The notes under the pieces: model-generated
Told to the model about the DNA's origin: nothing
Database searches by the model: none
What the model saw: only the letters and a program-made list of their open reading frames with translations
Made by a program: the position numbers and the translations under genes
In this document: positions 24,904 through 33,391 of the stretch, piece after piece
How the letters are laid out: every line of letters starts with the position of its first letter
How positions within the stretch are numbered: the first letter of the stretch is position 1
Assembly: GCA_903893215.1 (NCBI GenBank)
Contig: CAITLJ010000058.1
Location: forward strand, 1-35,376
Origin: an uncultured Ferrovum sp.
GTDB taxonomy: Bacteria > Pseudomonadota > Gammaproteobacteria > Burkholderiales > Ferrovaceae
Direction: 5' to 3'
Length of the DNA stretch: 35,376 bases

Positions 24904-25716
24904 ATGCCCCGTTCATCCTGTTTCAAGCCGCGCCGTCCCGATGGACTGGCAAACCGCCACACCGTGTTGGGCGGGCGGGCGCGCAGCCTGTTGGCGTGCA
25001 GCGTACTGGCCCTCGCCCTGCTGCCGCTACCCGGCGCAGCCGCCGATCTAGAGGCCATCCGGCGTACCGCACAGCAAAGGCTGAGCCATGCCGCCGAGGA
25101 CGGCAGCGGAGTCACGGTCAGCACGGTGAAGCCCTCGCCGATCAATGGCCTGTATGAGGTGGTCACCGAAGAGCACTCGCTTTACTACACCGATGAAGCC
25201 GTCAATTTCATCATCATCAACGGCAGCATCATCGACCTGAAAGCGATGAAGAACATCACCGCAGAACGGGTAAAGGAAATCACTGCGATCCGTTTCGACA
25301 GCCTGCCGCTCGACCTGGCCATCAAGAGCGTGAAGGGCAATGGCAAGCGCAAAGTGGCGGTGTTTTCGGATTCGGATTGCCCGTTTTGCAAGAAGCTGGA
25401 GAACGAATTCGCCAACGTGACCGATGTCACCATCTACACCTTCCTCTATCCGATCGCGCAGCTGCATCCCAATGCCACCGAGCACTCACGGCGCATCTGG
25501 TGCGCCACTGACCGTTTGAAGGCCTGGAACGATTACTGGAGCAAGAGCGCCCTGCCGGAGCCGCGCGAGTGCGATGTCAGTGGTCTGGAAAAGATCCAGA
25601 AGCTGGGCCGCTCGCATGGGATCCAGGCCACGCCCAGCCTGGTGTTCGCCGACGGCCACCTGGTGCCGGGGGCGCTGCCCACCGCCGAACTCGAAAAGAA
25701 CCTCGGACCGCGCTGA
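24904..25716 (+). CDS. dsbC: Thiol:disulfide interchange protein DsbC
   Basis: Periplasmic disulfide isomerase, kept reduced by DsbD, that corrects wrongly paired cysteines. The 270-residue protein has a signal sequence with a long basic n-region and hydrophobic core (LLACSVLALALLPLPGAAA). The dimerisation domain follows (about 45-125: INGLYEVVTEEHSLYY, NGSIIDLKAMKNIT). The thioredoxin-like domain contains FSDSDCPFCKKLE (CPFC active site near residue 160) and the cis-Pro loop QATPSLVF near 240. ATG 24904 has GGAG 9 bases upstream and begins 26 bp after the hydroxylase stop. It converges with mltA; the 42-bp gap holds only weak hairpins. Confidence 0.95.
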   Translation: MPRSSCFKPRRPDGLANRHTVLGGRARSLLACSVLALALLPLPGAAADLEAIRRTAQQRLSHAAEDGSGVTVSTVKPSPINGLYEVVTEEHSLYYTDEAVNFIIINGSIIDLKAMKNITAERVKEITAIRFDSLPLDLAIKSVKGNGKRKVAVFSDSDCPFCKKLENEFANVTDVTIYTFLYPIAQLHPNATEHSRRIWCATDRLKAWNDYWSKSALPEPRECDVSGLEKIQKLGRSHGIQATPSLVFADGHLVPGALPTAELEKNLGPR

Positions 25717-25758
25717 GCCAGGCCACGACTGGCGCCGATCGCCGGTCCCGAGCCAGCG

Positions 25759-27144
25759 CTACTGCGCAGCCGGTTGCAGCGCTTGCGGGTCGGGCACCAG
25801 CGCACCGCCGTCCGGATGCATACCGAGCGGCAGCAGGGCCCACAGGCGCAGTTTCTGGCGCATGCGCCCGGCCTGTGCAAGCGCGGGTTCACCCAGTCCC
25901 CAAAAATAATCCACCCTTACCGCACCGTTGATGGCCCCGCCTGTATCCTGGGCCATGGCAATCCGGCGCAGCGGTGTCTGGGTGAGCGGAAACGTGGTGT
26001 CGACGAGCACCGGCGCACCGAGCGGAATCACGCGGGCGTCTACTGCCACGGTGGCCTCGCCAAGCAGCGGCACGCCAAGTGTGCCCAGCGGTCCGGGCAG
26101 GTCGCCGGCAATCTCGCGGAAGAAGATGTAGCTTGGATTGGCATCCAGCACGCTGTCGATGCGGTCGGGATGCGCGCGCGCCCAGGCCTTCATGCCCTGC
26201 AGGCTGGCCTGCGCCACGGTGAGTTCACCGCGCTCGATCAGCAGGCGCGCCACCGAACGGAAGGTTTGTCCGTTCTGATCGGCATACCCCACATGCAAGC
26301 CACCACCCTCAGCCAGTTCGACGCGCCCCGAACCCTGCACGTGCAAAAAAAATACCTCGACCGGATCGTCCACCCAGACAATTTCACGACCTTGCAGGCT
26401 GGCGGGCGTGCTGTGCTCGATCTCGGCCCGACTGTAGTACGGCACCAGTTTCTGCCCCTCCAGGCGCGCCCTCACGTGTTTGCCTTTCAGCTCCGGCAGC
26501 AGGGCATCCAGATCGACGGTAAGCAGGTCATCCGGCCGACCATACAAGGGATAACGGTACTGTGCGCTGCGCGTCCGACTGCCATGCAGAACGGGTTCGT
26601 AGTAGCCGGTCGCCAGCCCATCCGGCAACCCGTCACCATTGATCGCCTGCCATGGCTGCAGGCGGTCGCGGAAAAAGGCCATCCGGGCGGCAGCATCCGG
26701 CACGTCCGGCAGGGCCAGCGCCGCTTCGCAGACGCCCGACCACGCCGGATCGGCGCGCAAGGCGCCGCAACCCAACAGGAAGGCCTGCCAGGTGACTTCG
26801 CTGAACAGGTCGGGGGCATCGGCGACTTTCAGATCGGGCCAGCTGGCCGGACGCAGCTGGCCGCGCCGGGCGGCCGCGGACGCGGCCGCGGCAACGGCAG
26901 GATCAGCCGCCGGATCGGCGCAACTGCAGGCGGGCGCACTGCTGGCATCGTTGGCCTGCGCCACCATAGGGCCCTTGTTGACCGGGCGCGGACGCGCCGC
27001 TGCGGGCGCTGCGGCCAACGCGCTGTTGGCCAGCAGAAAAAGCAGCGCAGTCAGCGCCACACCCGCTGGCACCCGGGCAGAACGGTTAGAATGGCGGCTT
27101 GGTCTGAATGCGTGCCACTTTGACGGGAAGGGAAGGATCAGCAT
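25759..27144 (-). CDS. mltA: Membrane-bound lytic murein transglycosylase A
   Basis: Cleaves peptidoglycan glycan strands to 1,6-anhydroMurNAc products in the periplasm, the starting material for amino-sugar recycling. About 461 residues from ATG 27144. A hydrophobic segment (VALTALLFLLANSALAA) acts as signal peptide, followed by a low-complexity Ala-rich linker with CSC. The MltA domain starts near TGYYEPVLHG, with VDDPVEVFFLHVQGSGRVEL. The 3D domain near the C-terminus has AMAQDTGGAINGAVRVDYFWG with the conserved Asp residues. The start is uncertain: ATG 27144 gives a long n-region, and GTG 27072 or ATG 27195 are alternatives. No classic lipobox is visible, unlike E. coli MltA. Confidence 0.92.
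   Translation of the reverse strand: MLILPFPSKWHAFRPSRHSNRSARVPAGVALTALLFLLANSALAAAPAAARPRPVNKGPMVAQANDASSAPACSCADPAADPAVAAAASAAARRGQLRPASWPDLKVADAPDLFSEVTWQAFLLGCGALRADPAWSGVCEAALALPDVPDAAARMAFFRDRLQPWQAINGDGLPDGLATGYYEPVLHGSRTRSAQYRYPLYGRPDDLLTVDLDALLPELKGKHVRARLEGQKLVPYYSRAEIEHSTPASLQGREIVWVDDPVEVFFLHVQGSGRVELAEGGGLHVGYADQNGQTFRSVARLLIERGELTVAQASLQGMKAWARAHPDRIDSVLDANPSYIFFREIAGDLPGPLGTLGVPLLGEATVAVDARVIPLGAPVLVDTTFPLTQTPLRRIAMAQDTGGAINGAVRVDYFWGLGEPALAQAGRMRQKLRLWALLPLGMHPDGGALVPDPQALQPAAQ
27087..27092 (+). promoter_or_regulatory. -10 box for the 33-residue gene
   Basis: TAGAAT, in the context GTTAGAATGG, lies 56 bp before the small gene's ATG. It resembles the TAGA-type boxes before ndh and trpG. 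It sits inside the 5' end of mltA on the other strand, so it may overlap mltA's own control region. The -35 region is weak. Confidence 0.4.
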
Positions 27145-27244
27145 GGAATGGATCTTGTTGGAAGCCGGCCTGGCTCTGGGGCTGGCGATTTTCATTGTGT
27201 GGTGGACGCTTCCGCGCGAAGGGCGCGGCAAGGATCGCCCCTGA
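27143..27244 (+). CDS. Small single-span membrane protein (33 residues)
   Basis: A 33-codon frame beginning MEWILLEAG with one continuous hydrophobic segment (about residues 2-23, ending IFIVWWTL) and a short charged tail (PREGRGKDRP), so probably inner-membrane with a cytoplasmic basic end. A strong ribosome site (AAGGA, 27133-27137) lies 5 bases before the ATG, and a TAGAAT box lies farther upstream; both argue that it is real. Its ATG shares CATG with the proposed mltA start on the other strand. The function is unknown. I have no family match and cannot exclude a chance frame. Confidence 0.6.
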   Translation: MEWILLEAGLALGLAIFIVWWTLPREGRGKDRP

Positions 27245-27369
27245 AGCCTGCGCCCTTCCGGCCTGCCGCATTGCGGGGAATCCTTCAGGCAGCTTGCGTC
27301 AATACCAGCGTCCGTTCAATGCAATATGCCGGGTCGATCCCGCCCCAGGGCACAGCACGGTCGCCCGTC

Positions 27370-27756
27370 TCAATGCAGCACCCGGGGCACGCTGAGCACG
27401 AAAGACGGAATCGGCGCGTCGAAGCGCGTGCCGTCGGCAGCCACCATCTGAAACGTGCCGTGCATGGTGCCCACCGGCGTATCGATTGCCGAACCACTGC
27501 TGTATTCGAAGCTCTCGCCGGGACGCAGGGTCGGTTGTTCGCCCACCACCCCCATGCCGCGCACTTCCTGCACGTGCGCGTTGCCGTCGGTAATCACCCA
27601 GTGACGGCTGATCAGCTGGGCGATTTCATCACCCACATTGGTGATTGTCACCGTGTAGGAAAACACATAGCGCTCTTCGGTTTCGCTCGATTGTTCCGGC
27701 AGGAACTGGGCTACCGCCTGAACCTTGATCTGATATCTGTTGGAGGATTCCGTCAT
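27370..27756 (-). CDS. apaG: ApaG domain protein
   Basis: A 128-residue Fn3-like beta-sandwich protein. E. coli ApaG is linked to cobalt/magnesium phenotypes and Ap4A levels, and its biochemical role is unsettled. Conserved blocks are YVFSYTVTITNVG near residue 30, LISRHWVITDGNAHVQEVRGMGVVGEQP near 50 and FEYSSGSAIDTPVGTMHGTFQM near 83. ATG 27756 is used; a TTG five codons upstream is less likely. It diverges from rpe across 51 bp. The 125 bp between it and the small membrane gene (27245-27369) show nothing recognisable. Confidence 0.95.
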   Translation of the reverse strand: MTESSNRYQIKVQAVAQFLPEQSSETEERYVFSYTVTITNVGDEIAQLISRHWVITDGNAHVQEVRGMGVVGEQPTLRPGESFEYSSGSAIDTPVGTMHGTFQMVAADGTRFDAPIPSFVLSVPRVLH

Positions 27757-27807
27757 GACCACTTTCCGCAATCGTAAGAACCGGGCCCTGGCTGCCAGGG
27801 GGCACGC

Positions 27808-28488
27808 ATGAATCCGGCCCGTATCGCCGCAAGCATACTCTCAGCCGACTTTGCCCGCCTTGGCGAGGAAGTGCGCAAGGTGGTGGCCAGCGGCGCCGAC
27901 GTGGTGCATTTCGACGTGATGGACAATCACTATGTGCCCAACCTGACCTTCGGCCCGATGGTCTGCGCCGCACTGCGACCACACACCACGGCACCGATCG
28001 ATGTGCACCTGATGGTGCGCCCGGTCGACCGGATCATTCCGGATTTCGCCAAGGCCGGTGCGGACATCATCAGCTTTCACCCGGAAGCGTCCGAGCATGT
28101 TGACCGCACGCTGGCGCTGATCCGCGACCATGGCTGTAAGGCGGGCCTGGTGCTCAATCCGGCCACACCGCTCAATTATCTTGATCACGTGATGGACCGA
28201 CTCGACCTGATCCTGCTGATGTCGGTCAACCCGGGCTTTGGCGGCCAGAGCTTCATTCCACACACGCTTAGCAAACTCGCGGAGGTGCGCCGTCGCATCG
28301 ACCAGAGCGGTCGTGATATCTGGCTCGAGGTGGATGGCGGCGTAAAGGCCGACAACATTGGCGAAATTGCGCGTGCAGGGGCCGACACCTTTGTGGCCGG
28401 GTCGGCCATCTTCAATGCCCCCGACTATGGCGATGTGATCCGGCGCATGAAACACGAGATTGTCAGTCACACCGGCAGCGCCGCATGA
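27808..28488 (+). CDS. rpe: Ribulose-phosphate 3-epimerase
   Basis: TIM-barrel enzyme interconverting ribulose-5-P and xylulose-5-P in the pentose phosphate pathway. The 226-residue protein carries the family signatures [13 protein letters not shown] (residue 8), [17 protein letters not shown] with catalytic Asp and metal His (about 35), DVHLMV (68), [13 protein letters not shown] (about 140) and EVDGGV (about 175). ATG 27808 is preceded by a GGGGG-type ribosome site. The 3' end overlaps gph by ATGA. Confidence 0.97.
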   Translation: MNPARIAASILSADFARLGEEVRKVVASGADVVHFDVMDNHYVPNLTFGPMVCAALRPHTTAPIDVHLMVRPVDRIIPDFAKAGADIISFHPEASEHVDRTLALIRDHGCKAGLVLNPATPLNYLDHVMDRLDLILLMSVNPGFGGQSFIPHTLSKLAEVRRRIDQSGRDIWLEVDGGVKADNIGEIARAGADTFVAGSAIFNAPDYGDVIRRMKHEIVSHTGSAA

Positions 28489-29180
28489 GTGCAGGCGGGC
28501 GACGTTTCGATGCCGTGCTGTTCGACCTCGACGGCACTCTGGTCGACAGTCTGGACGACATTGCCAACGCGGCCCATGCGGTGCGCACGGCGATCGGCCT
28601 GACGGCACTCACGGACGCGCGGATCCGCAGCTTCATTGGCGACGGGGCGCGGCGTCTGGTGGCCCGCACCCTGGCGGATGACTTCGCCGGCACCGTCGCT
28701 GATGGATTGCTTGAAGATGGCTACCGCCACTTTCAGGAAGCTTACCGGCGTGACCTCACCCGGTATACCCGGCCCTACCCGGGAGTGATCGACTGCCTCG
28801 CCGCGCTGCGCGCACGCGGGGTGCGACTGGGCGTGGTCACCAACAAGCCCATCGACTTCACCTGGCCGATCCTGCATGCCCTCGACCTGCAACGCTGGTT
28901 CGAGGTGGTGGTGGGCGGCGACAGCGCCACGCAGGCCAAGCCCCATGCAGCACCAGTCCTGCAGGCGCTGCATGCACTCAAGGTGCCACCGGAGCGTGCA
29001 CTGATGGTGGGCGATGGCCGCAATGACCTGCTCGCCGCTGCAGCCGCTGGCTGCGCCAGCGTGCTGGTACGTTACGGCTACGACCTGGCCGGCGCCGAGG
29101 CTACCGGCATCCGGCCCCTGCTGAGCACTGACTCTCTTGTCGCCTTGCCCGCTTTGATCGAGAATCCAGAGCATGACTGA
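28485..29180 (+). CDS. gph: Phosphoglycolate phosphatase
   Basis: HAD phosphatase that removes 2-phosphoglycolate, for example from DNA repair or oxygenase side reactions. The 231-residue protein has motif [15 protein letters not shown] near residue 12, motif II VVTNKP near 120, a Lys in TQAKP near 150 and motif [14 protein letters not shown] near 172. The placement rpe-gph-trpE is a widespread proteobacterial arrangement and supports Gph over other HAD subfamilies. It overlaps rpe by ATGA and trpE by 8 bp. Confidence 0.93.
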   Translation: MSAGGRRFDAVLFDLDGTLVDSLDDIANAAHAVRTAIGLTALTDARIRSFIGDGARRLVARTLADDFAGTVADGLLEDGYRHFQEAYRRDLTRYTRPYPGVIDCLAALRARGVRLGVVTNKPIDFTWPILHALDLQRWFEVVVGGDSATQAKPHAAPVLQALHALKVPPERALMVGDGRNDLLAAAAAGCASVLVRYGYDLAGAEATGIRPLLSTDSLVALPALIENPEHD

Positions 29181-30636
29181 ACAGGACTTCCAGGCCTTGG
29201 CGGCGGCTGGCTATAACCGCATCCCGCTGGTACTCGAAACGCTGGCCGATCTCGATACGCCGCTGTCGGCCTACCTCAAGCTTGGCAACCAGCCATGGTC
29301 GTATCTGCTCGAGTCGGTGCAGGGGGGCGAGCGTTTTGGCCGCTTCTCCTTCATCGGCCTGCCTGCGCGCACCCGTATCGAGGTGCACGGCCGACGCATC
29401 CGGGTGATCCGCGACGAGCAGGTGGTGCAACAGCAGGATGACGGCGATCCGCTGGTGTTCGTGCGGGAATGGATGGGGCAGTTCCGGGCAGCCCCGCTGC
29501 CGAACTTTCCGCGCTTTTGCGGCGGCCTGGTGGGCTATTTCGGCCATGACTGCGTGCGCTACATGGAACGACGCCTGGCCGATGGCTGGAAGGACGGCGG
29601 CGCCGACACACCCGACATCCTGCTGCTGCTGTCCACCGAACTGGTGGTGCTCGACAATCTGAGCGGCAAGTTGCGCCTGGTGGTCTACGCCGATCCCGCC
29701 GAAGCCGACAGCCTCACGCGCGGCCATGCGCGCCTGCAGGAATTGCGTCAGGCGCTGTCCGCCGCGGCCGGCGTGACCCCCACCCCACCGGTGGCCGGGG
29801 CCACGGCCGTGTCAGAACTCGGCCAAGCCGCTTTTGAGCAGATGGTGGCGCGCGCCAAGGCATACATCCATGAGGGTGACGTGATGCAGGTGGTCCTCAG
29901 CCAGCGCATGCGACGTCCGTACGCGGCGCAGCCGCTCTCGCTATATCGCGCCTTGCGCACGCTCAACCCGTCACCGTATATGTTTTACTACGATTTCGGC
30001 AGCTTCCAGGTGGTCGGGGCGTCGCCGGAAATCCTGGTGCGCCTGCAGGATGGCAAGGTGACGCTGCGACCGATCGCCGGCACCCGGCCACGCGGCAAGA
30101 CGCCCGAGCAGGATGCCGCATTGGCCAGCGAGCTGCTCGCTGACCCCAAGGAGCGCGCCGAGCATGTGATGCTGATCGATCTGGGCCGCAATGACGTGGG
30201 CCGCATTTCGCAATCGGGCACGGTCAAGCTCACCGAAAACATGGTGATCGAACGGTACTCGCATGTGATGCATATCGTGTCGAACGTGGACGGTACGCTG
30301 CGCGACGGCCTCGACGCCATCGACGTGCTGCGTGCCACTTTTCCTGCAGGCACACTCAGCGGTGCGCCCAAGGTACGTGCCCTGGAAATCATCGATGAAC
30401 TCGAAGCGTCGCGCCGCGGCGTCTATGGCGGCGCGGTAGGCTACCTTGGCTTCAATGGAGACATGGATCTGGCCATCGCGATCCGCACTGGGGTGGTCCA
30501 GAACGGCGAACTGCATGTGCAGGCGGGCGCCGGGATCGTGGCCGATTCGGTGCCTGCCGCCGAATGGGAAGAAACCATCAACAAGTCGAAAGCGGTGCTC
30601 TCCGCCGCCGAACTGGCCTGCCGCGGCCTCGCCTGA
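29173..30636 (+). CDS. trpE: Anthranilate synthase component I
   Basis: Converts chorismate to anthranilate with ammonia from TrpG, the first step of tryptophan synthesis. The 487-residue protein carries the tryptophan-feedback motif LLES near residue 42. Chorismate-binding blocks are QVVLSQRM (about 238), GASPEILVRL (about 280), IAGTRPRGKTPEQD (about 300), LIDLGRNDVGRIS (about 335) and FPAGTLSGAPKVRALEIIDE (about 390). The start overlaps the gph stop (ATGACTGA), so rpe-gph-trpE look translationally coupled. No Trp-rich leader peptide or attenuator is visible. Its partner trpG is not adjacent but 4.1 kb downstream. Confidence 0.97.
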   Translation: MTEQDFQALAAAGYNRIPLVLETLADLDTPLSAYLKLGNQPWSYLLESVQGGERFGRFSFIGLPARTRIEVHGRRIRVIRDEQVVQQQDDGDPLVFVREWMGQFRAAPLPNFPRFCGGLVGYFGHDCVRYMERRLADGWKDGGADTPDILLLLSTELVVLDNLSGKLRLVVYADPAEADSLTRGHARLQELRQALSAAAGVTPTPPVAGATAVSELGQAAFEQMVARAKAYIHEGDVMQVVLSQRMRRPYAAQPLSLYRALRTLNPSPYMFYYDFGSFQVVGASPEILVRLQDGKVTLRPIAGTRPRGKTPEQDAALASELLADPKERAEHVMLIDLGRNDVGRISQSGTVKLTENMVIERYSHVMHIVSNVDGTLRDGLDAIDVLRATFPAGTLSGAPKVRALEIIDELEASRRGVYGGAVGYLGFNGDMDLAIAIRTGVVQNGELHVQAGAGIVADSVPAAEWEETINKSKAVLSAAELACRGLA

Positions 30637-30645
30637 CAGCCCGGT

Positions 30646-30719
30646 CATTCGAATGCCAGCCTGACGGCGCGCCTGAAATCGCACGTCATTCCACCGCCAA
30701 GCTCGAAAGCGGTGGAATG
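30646..30719. repeat. Palindrome and hairpin downstream of trpE
   Basis: A 10-bp palindrome CATTCGAATG (30646-30655) is followed by a perfect 11-bp inverted repeat, CATTCCACCGC (30687-30697) with GCGGTGGAATG (30709-30719), and an 11-base loop. GCGC-rich flanks could extend the stem. Without a T-tract it is not a textbook terminator, but it is the first strong structure after the trpE stop and may end or stabilise the rpe-gph-trpE transcript. Confidence 0.55.
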
Positions 30720-30843
30720 GCGCGCTGACCGGAGCTCTGCTGGATCAACCCCAGCCGCCCTGGCAGATCACTGCAGCGCAGCAAGACAAACGCCGTTCGA
30801 TAGCTAACAATAGTTGAAGTAGAGCTTTAAGTGCTCTGCGTGA

Positions 30844-30861
30844 CGTATTAAAAATAATACG
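30844..30861. promoter_or_regulatory. Palindrome in the AT-rich leader of the lipase gene
   Basis: CGTATTA-AAAA-TAATACG is a perfect 7-bp inverted repeat centred 33 bp before the lipase ATG, in an AT-rich patch (about 30790-30870) unlike the surrounding DNA. A second short repeat, AGAGC/GCTCT, lies at 30821-30837. The region probably holds the promoter and an operator. I could not fix -35/-10 boxes; TTGAAG at 30814-30819 is a candidate -35 without a good partner. Confidence 0.4.
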
Positions 30862-30885
30862 CATCAATCTATTCGGAGGCGCTCA

Positions 30886-32523
30886 ATGTTGAATTCAATC
30901 GGTTTGCACCGCGCACGCCGCGTGCTCGTGCTCCTGCCCACGCTGGCCCTGCTTGCGGCCTGCGGCGGTGGCAGCTCCGGCGGAACGCCCGCCCAAGCCA
31001 GTGCCAGCGTGACGCCTGGCGCCCTGGTGTTCAACCCACCCTTGCGCGCTGCATCGCTCAGCGCTGCGGCATTCCAGGCCAACCTGGATGCCACAGCCAG
31101 CGGTCAGAGCCTGCATCTGCTCGCAGCCGGCCCGTCCAGCCCGACCAGCAGCACACCCGCGCCGATCAAGTGCGGTATCGATATCTACAAGATCCAGTTC
31201 AACACGGTGGGAGGCGCCAACGAACCCACCCAGTCGACCGGCGCGCTGATGGTGCCCACCGGCCCGGGTTGCAGCGGACCCCGTCCGATCGTGCTGTATG
31301 CACACGGCACGACCACCTCGCGCAGCTACGATCTCGCCAACCTGGCCGACACCAACAATCCGGCCAACAGCGAATCGGCGCTGATCGCTGCGGTGTATGC
31401 CAGCAACGGCTTCATTGTGGTGGCCCCAAATTACGCGGGCTATGACCAGTCGACACTCGGCTATCATCCTTACCTCAACGCCGCGCAACAATCCGCAGAA
31501 ATGCAGCACGCACTTCAGGCCGCCCGCAGCGCCTTGACCAGCCTGCCAGCCACCGGCGATCTCGGCGCCCTGTTCGTGTCGGGCTACTCGCAAGGCGGGC
31601 ATGTGGCCATGGCCACCGTGCGCGCACTCGAAGCCGCCGGCACCCCGGTCACCGCCGTCGCAGCCATGTCCGGCCCCTATGCCATGGGCGCCTTTGGCGA
31701 CATCATCTTTTCGGGGACCGTGGACATTGGCGCAACGCTGTTCGTGCCGCTGTTGACCACCAGCTACCAGAAAGCCTATGGCAATCTGTACAACACCCCG
31801 GGTGACCTCTACGCCGCGCCCTATGCCAGCGGCATCGAAACCCTGCTGCCAGGCAGCCTCAGCCAGACCGACCTGTTCACCCAGGGTAAGCTGCCGCAAA
31901 GCGCACTGTTCAACAATGCGCCCAGCGGCCCTTACGCAGCCCTGCCACAAAATCCGGCAGCCGCGAGCAATGGCAACTTTGGCTTTGGCACGCCGTATCT
32001 GGTCCTCGATTCAGCCCGGGCCACCTATCTGGCGGATGCTGCAGCCCACCCGGATGGCGCGCTTGCGCAGACCACCGGCCTGCCTGCCACCACCACCAAC
32101 CCGATCCGTCAGGCACTGGTTCGCAATGACCTGCGCCTGCCTGCCGTGGCCGGCGCGCCCGGCTGGTTGCCCAAGGCACCGATGCTGCTCTGTGCCGGTG
32201 GCAACGATCCGGTCGTGTTCTCGACCAATACGGTGATCATGCAAGGCTACTTTGCCGCCATCCAGGCCGCGCTGAATCCGAGCCCGGCACCGCTGCGCCA
32301 TGTGCTCAACATCGACCTGAACGCCAGCGGCGCAGGCAAGCTGCCAATGGCGGCCGACAGCGACCCGGTGTTCGGTGCGCTGCAACAGGCGTTCACCGGA
32401 AGCTACAACCAGCAGGCGGGCAGCACGGCCGCAACCCAGCAGGCCGCGCTGATCGGCTACCACGGCAGTGTGGCGCCGTTCTGCACCTCTGCATCGCTGT
32501 CCTTTTTTGCCCAGCCCCGCTGA
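30886..32523 (+). CDS. Secreted lipase/esterase-like lipoprotein (alpha/beta hydrolase)
   Basis: A 545-residue predicted lipoprotein: signal peptide with lipobox LLAAC (Cys near residue 25) followed by GGGSSGG. The hydrolase core has VLYAHGTTTS near residue 142 (oxyanion region), a nucleophile elbow GYSQGGH near 230 (catalytic Ser), and an acid-loop candidate CAGGNDPVVF near 435. A His candidate is GYHGS near the C-terminus. Overall it resembles secretory lipases (LIP family), but substrate cannot be predicted. GGAGG lies 6 bases before ATG 30886. It is the first of three genes separating trpE from trpG; ompW-like follows after 17 bp, suggesting a two-gene unit. Confidence 0.85.
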   Translation: MLNSIGLHRARRVLVLLPTLALLAACGGGSSGGTPAQASASVTPGALVFNPPLRAASLSAAAFQANLDATASGQSLHLLAAGPSSPTSSTPAPIKCGIDIYKIQFNTVGGANEPTQSTGALMVPTGPGCSGPRPIVLYAHGTTTSRSYDLANLADTNNPANSESALIAAVYASNGFIVVAPNYAGYDQSTLGYHPYLNAAQQSAEMQHALQAARSALTSLPATGDLGALFVSGYSQGGHVAMATVRALEAAGTPVTAVAAMSGPYAMGAFGDIIFSGTVDIGATLFVPLLTTSYQKAYGNLYNTPGDLYAAPYASGIETLLPGSLSQTDLFTQGKLPQSALFNNAPSGPYAALPQNPAAASNGNFGFGTPYLVLDSARATYLADAAAHPDGALAQTTGLPATTTNPIRQALVRNDLRLPAVAGAPGWLPKAPMLLCAGGNDPVVFSTNTVIMQGYFAAIQAALNPSPAPLRHVLNIDLNASGAGKLPMAADSDPVFGALQQAFTGSYNQQAGSTAATQQAALIGYHGSVAPFCTSASLSFFAQPR

Positions 32524-32540
32524 TTGGCCCGGAGAATTTC

Positions 32541-33284
32541 ATGCACACCACGCACGCTTCCGCACACAACCACCCGACCGCTGCGCTTTGCGCTGCAGCC
32601 GTCACGGCGTTGGCACTGACCACCCTGATGTACGGCACGCCGGCGCGTGCTGACGACTCCGAGGACCGCAATTTTGTGCGCATCGGTGCGGCCCGTCTGA
32701 TCTTCCACGATCAAAACACCGGCTTTCAGGGGCCACTGGTGCCCGGCAACGTGACCCTCGGCACGCAAGCCGAAAATCACAACGCGTTGACGCTGACCTA
32801 TGCCCGTGGCTTCACGCCGCACCTTGAACTTGAATTCATCGGCGGCATCCCGCCGGAGTACAAGGCGCACGCGCGCGGCTCATCAGTGGTCGGCTCGGTA
32901 CCTTACGCCGGCGTCCCGCTGGTCAGTGGTCATACCCTGTCGCCAGCGGCCACCTTGAACTACAAGTTCAATGAGCCCGGCGCATTTTACCGGCCGTACG
33001 TCGGTGCAGGGATGGTCTACACCCACTTCTACGACATTCAGGGAACCGCGCAAGGTGATGCGGTCACTGGCGGCCCCACCCGCATCCATTTTTCGGATAC
33101 GTTCGGCCTGATTGTGGTTGCTGGTGTGTCGTTCCGGCTTGCCGACCACCTGTACGGTCAGCTCAGCATGAGCCATGCCGATGTCAATCCCGACGTGACC
33201 ACCGAAACGGCCGGCATCACGCGTACCAACCATGTCAGCCTGTCGCCGGTGATTTTCAGCGGCCAACTCAGCTACGGCTTCTGA
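32541..33284 (+). CDS. OmpW-family outer-membrane protein
   Basis: Predicted small eight-stranded barrel, 247 residues, for hydrophobic small molecules. The signal peptide ends near TPARADD. Family features are NFVRIGAARLIFHD at the mature N-terminus, LTYARGFTPHLELEFIGGIPPEYKAHARG, LSPAATLNYKFNEPGAFYRPYVGAGMVYTHF and the C-terminal QLSYGF with terminal Phe for BAM recognition. GGAGA lies 7 bases before the ATG. The short gap from the lipase gene suggests co-transcription; a possible link is uptake of lipophilic hydrolysis products, which is inference only. Confidence 0.9.
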   Translation: MHTTHASAHNHPTAALCAAAVTALALTTLMYGTPARADDSEDRNFVRIGAARLIFHDQNTGFQGPLVPGNVTLGTQAENHNALTLTYARGFTPHLELEFIGGIPPEYKAHARGSSVVGSVPYAGVPLVSGHTLSPAATLNYKFNEPGAFYRPYVGAGMVYTHFYDIQGTAQGDAVTGGPTRIHFSDTFGLIVVAGVSFRLADHLYGQLSMSHADVNPDVTTETAGITRTNHVSLSPVIFSGQLSYGF

Positions 33285-33349
33285 GCATCCATAAGCGACG
33301 ACCCGCGCTTGCATCAGCACCTCTGCGTCTTCCCGGCGCGGGGGTGCGC

Positions 33350-33355
33350 TAGAGT
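33350..33355 (+). promoter_or_regulatory. Possible ndh -10 box
   Basis: TAGAGT in the context GCTAGAGTGGAA lies 36 bp before the ndh ATG in the 107-bp gap after the OmpW-type gene. The context is nearly identical to the box before trpG (GCTAGACTGGAA). The -35 region is poor. Confidence 0.3.
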
Positions 33356-33391
33356 GGAATGCCGATCCGTATCCCAGCAGGAACGTAAAGC

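Noticed and set aside
25717-25758. Rho-independent terminator between dsbC and mltA
   Set aside because: GCCAG/CTGGC and GGCG/CGCC form only 4-5 bp stems with no T-tract, too weak to call.
30637-30885. trp attenuator or leader peptide in the gap after trpE
   Set aside because: The gap lies downstream of trpE and precedes a lipase gene. I see no short frame with tandem Trp codons and no terminator/antiterminator pair.
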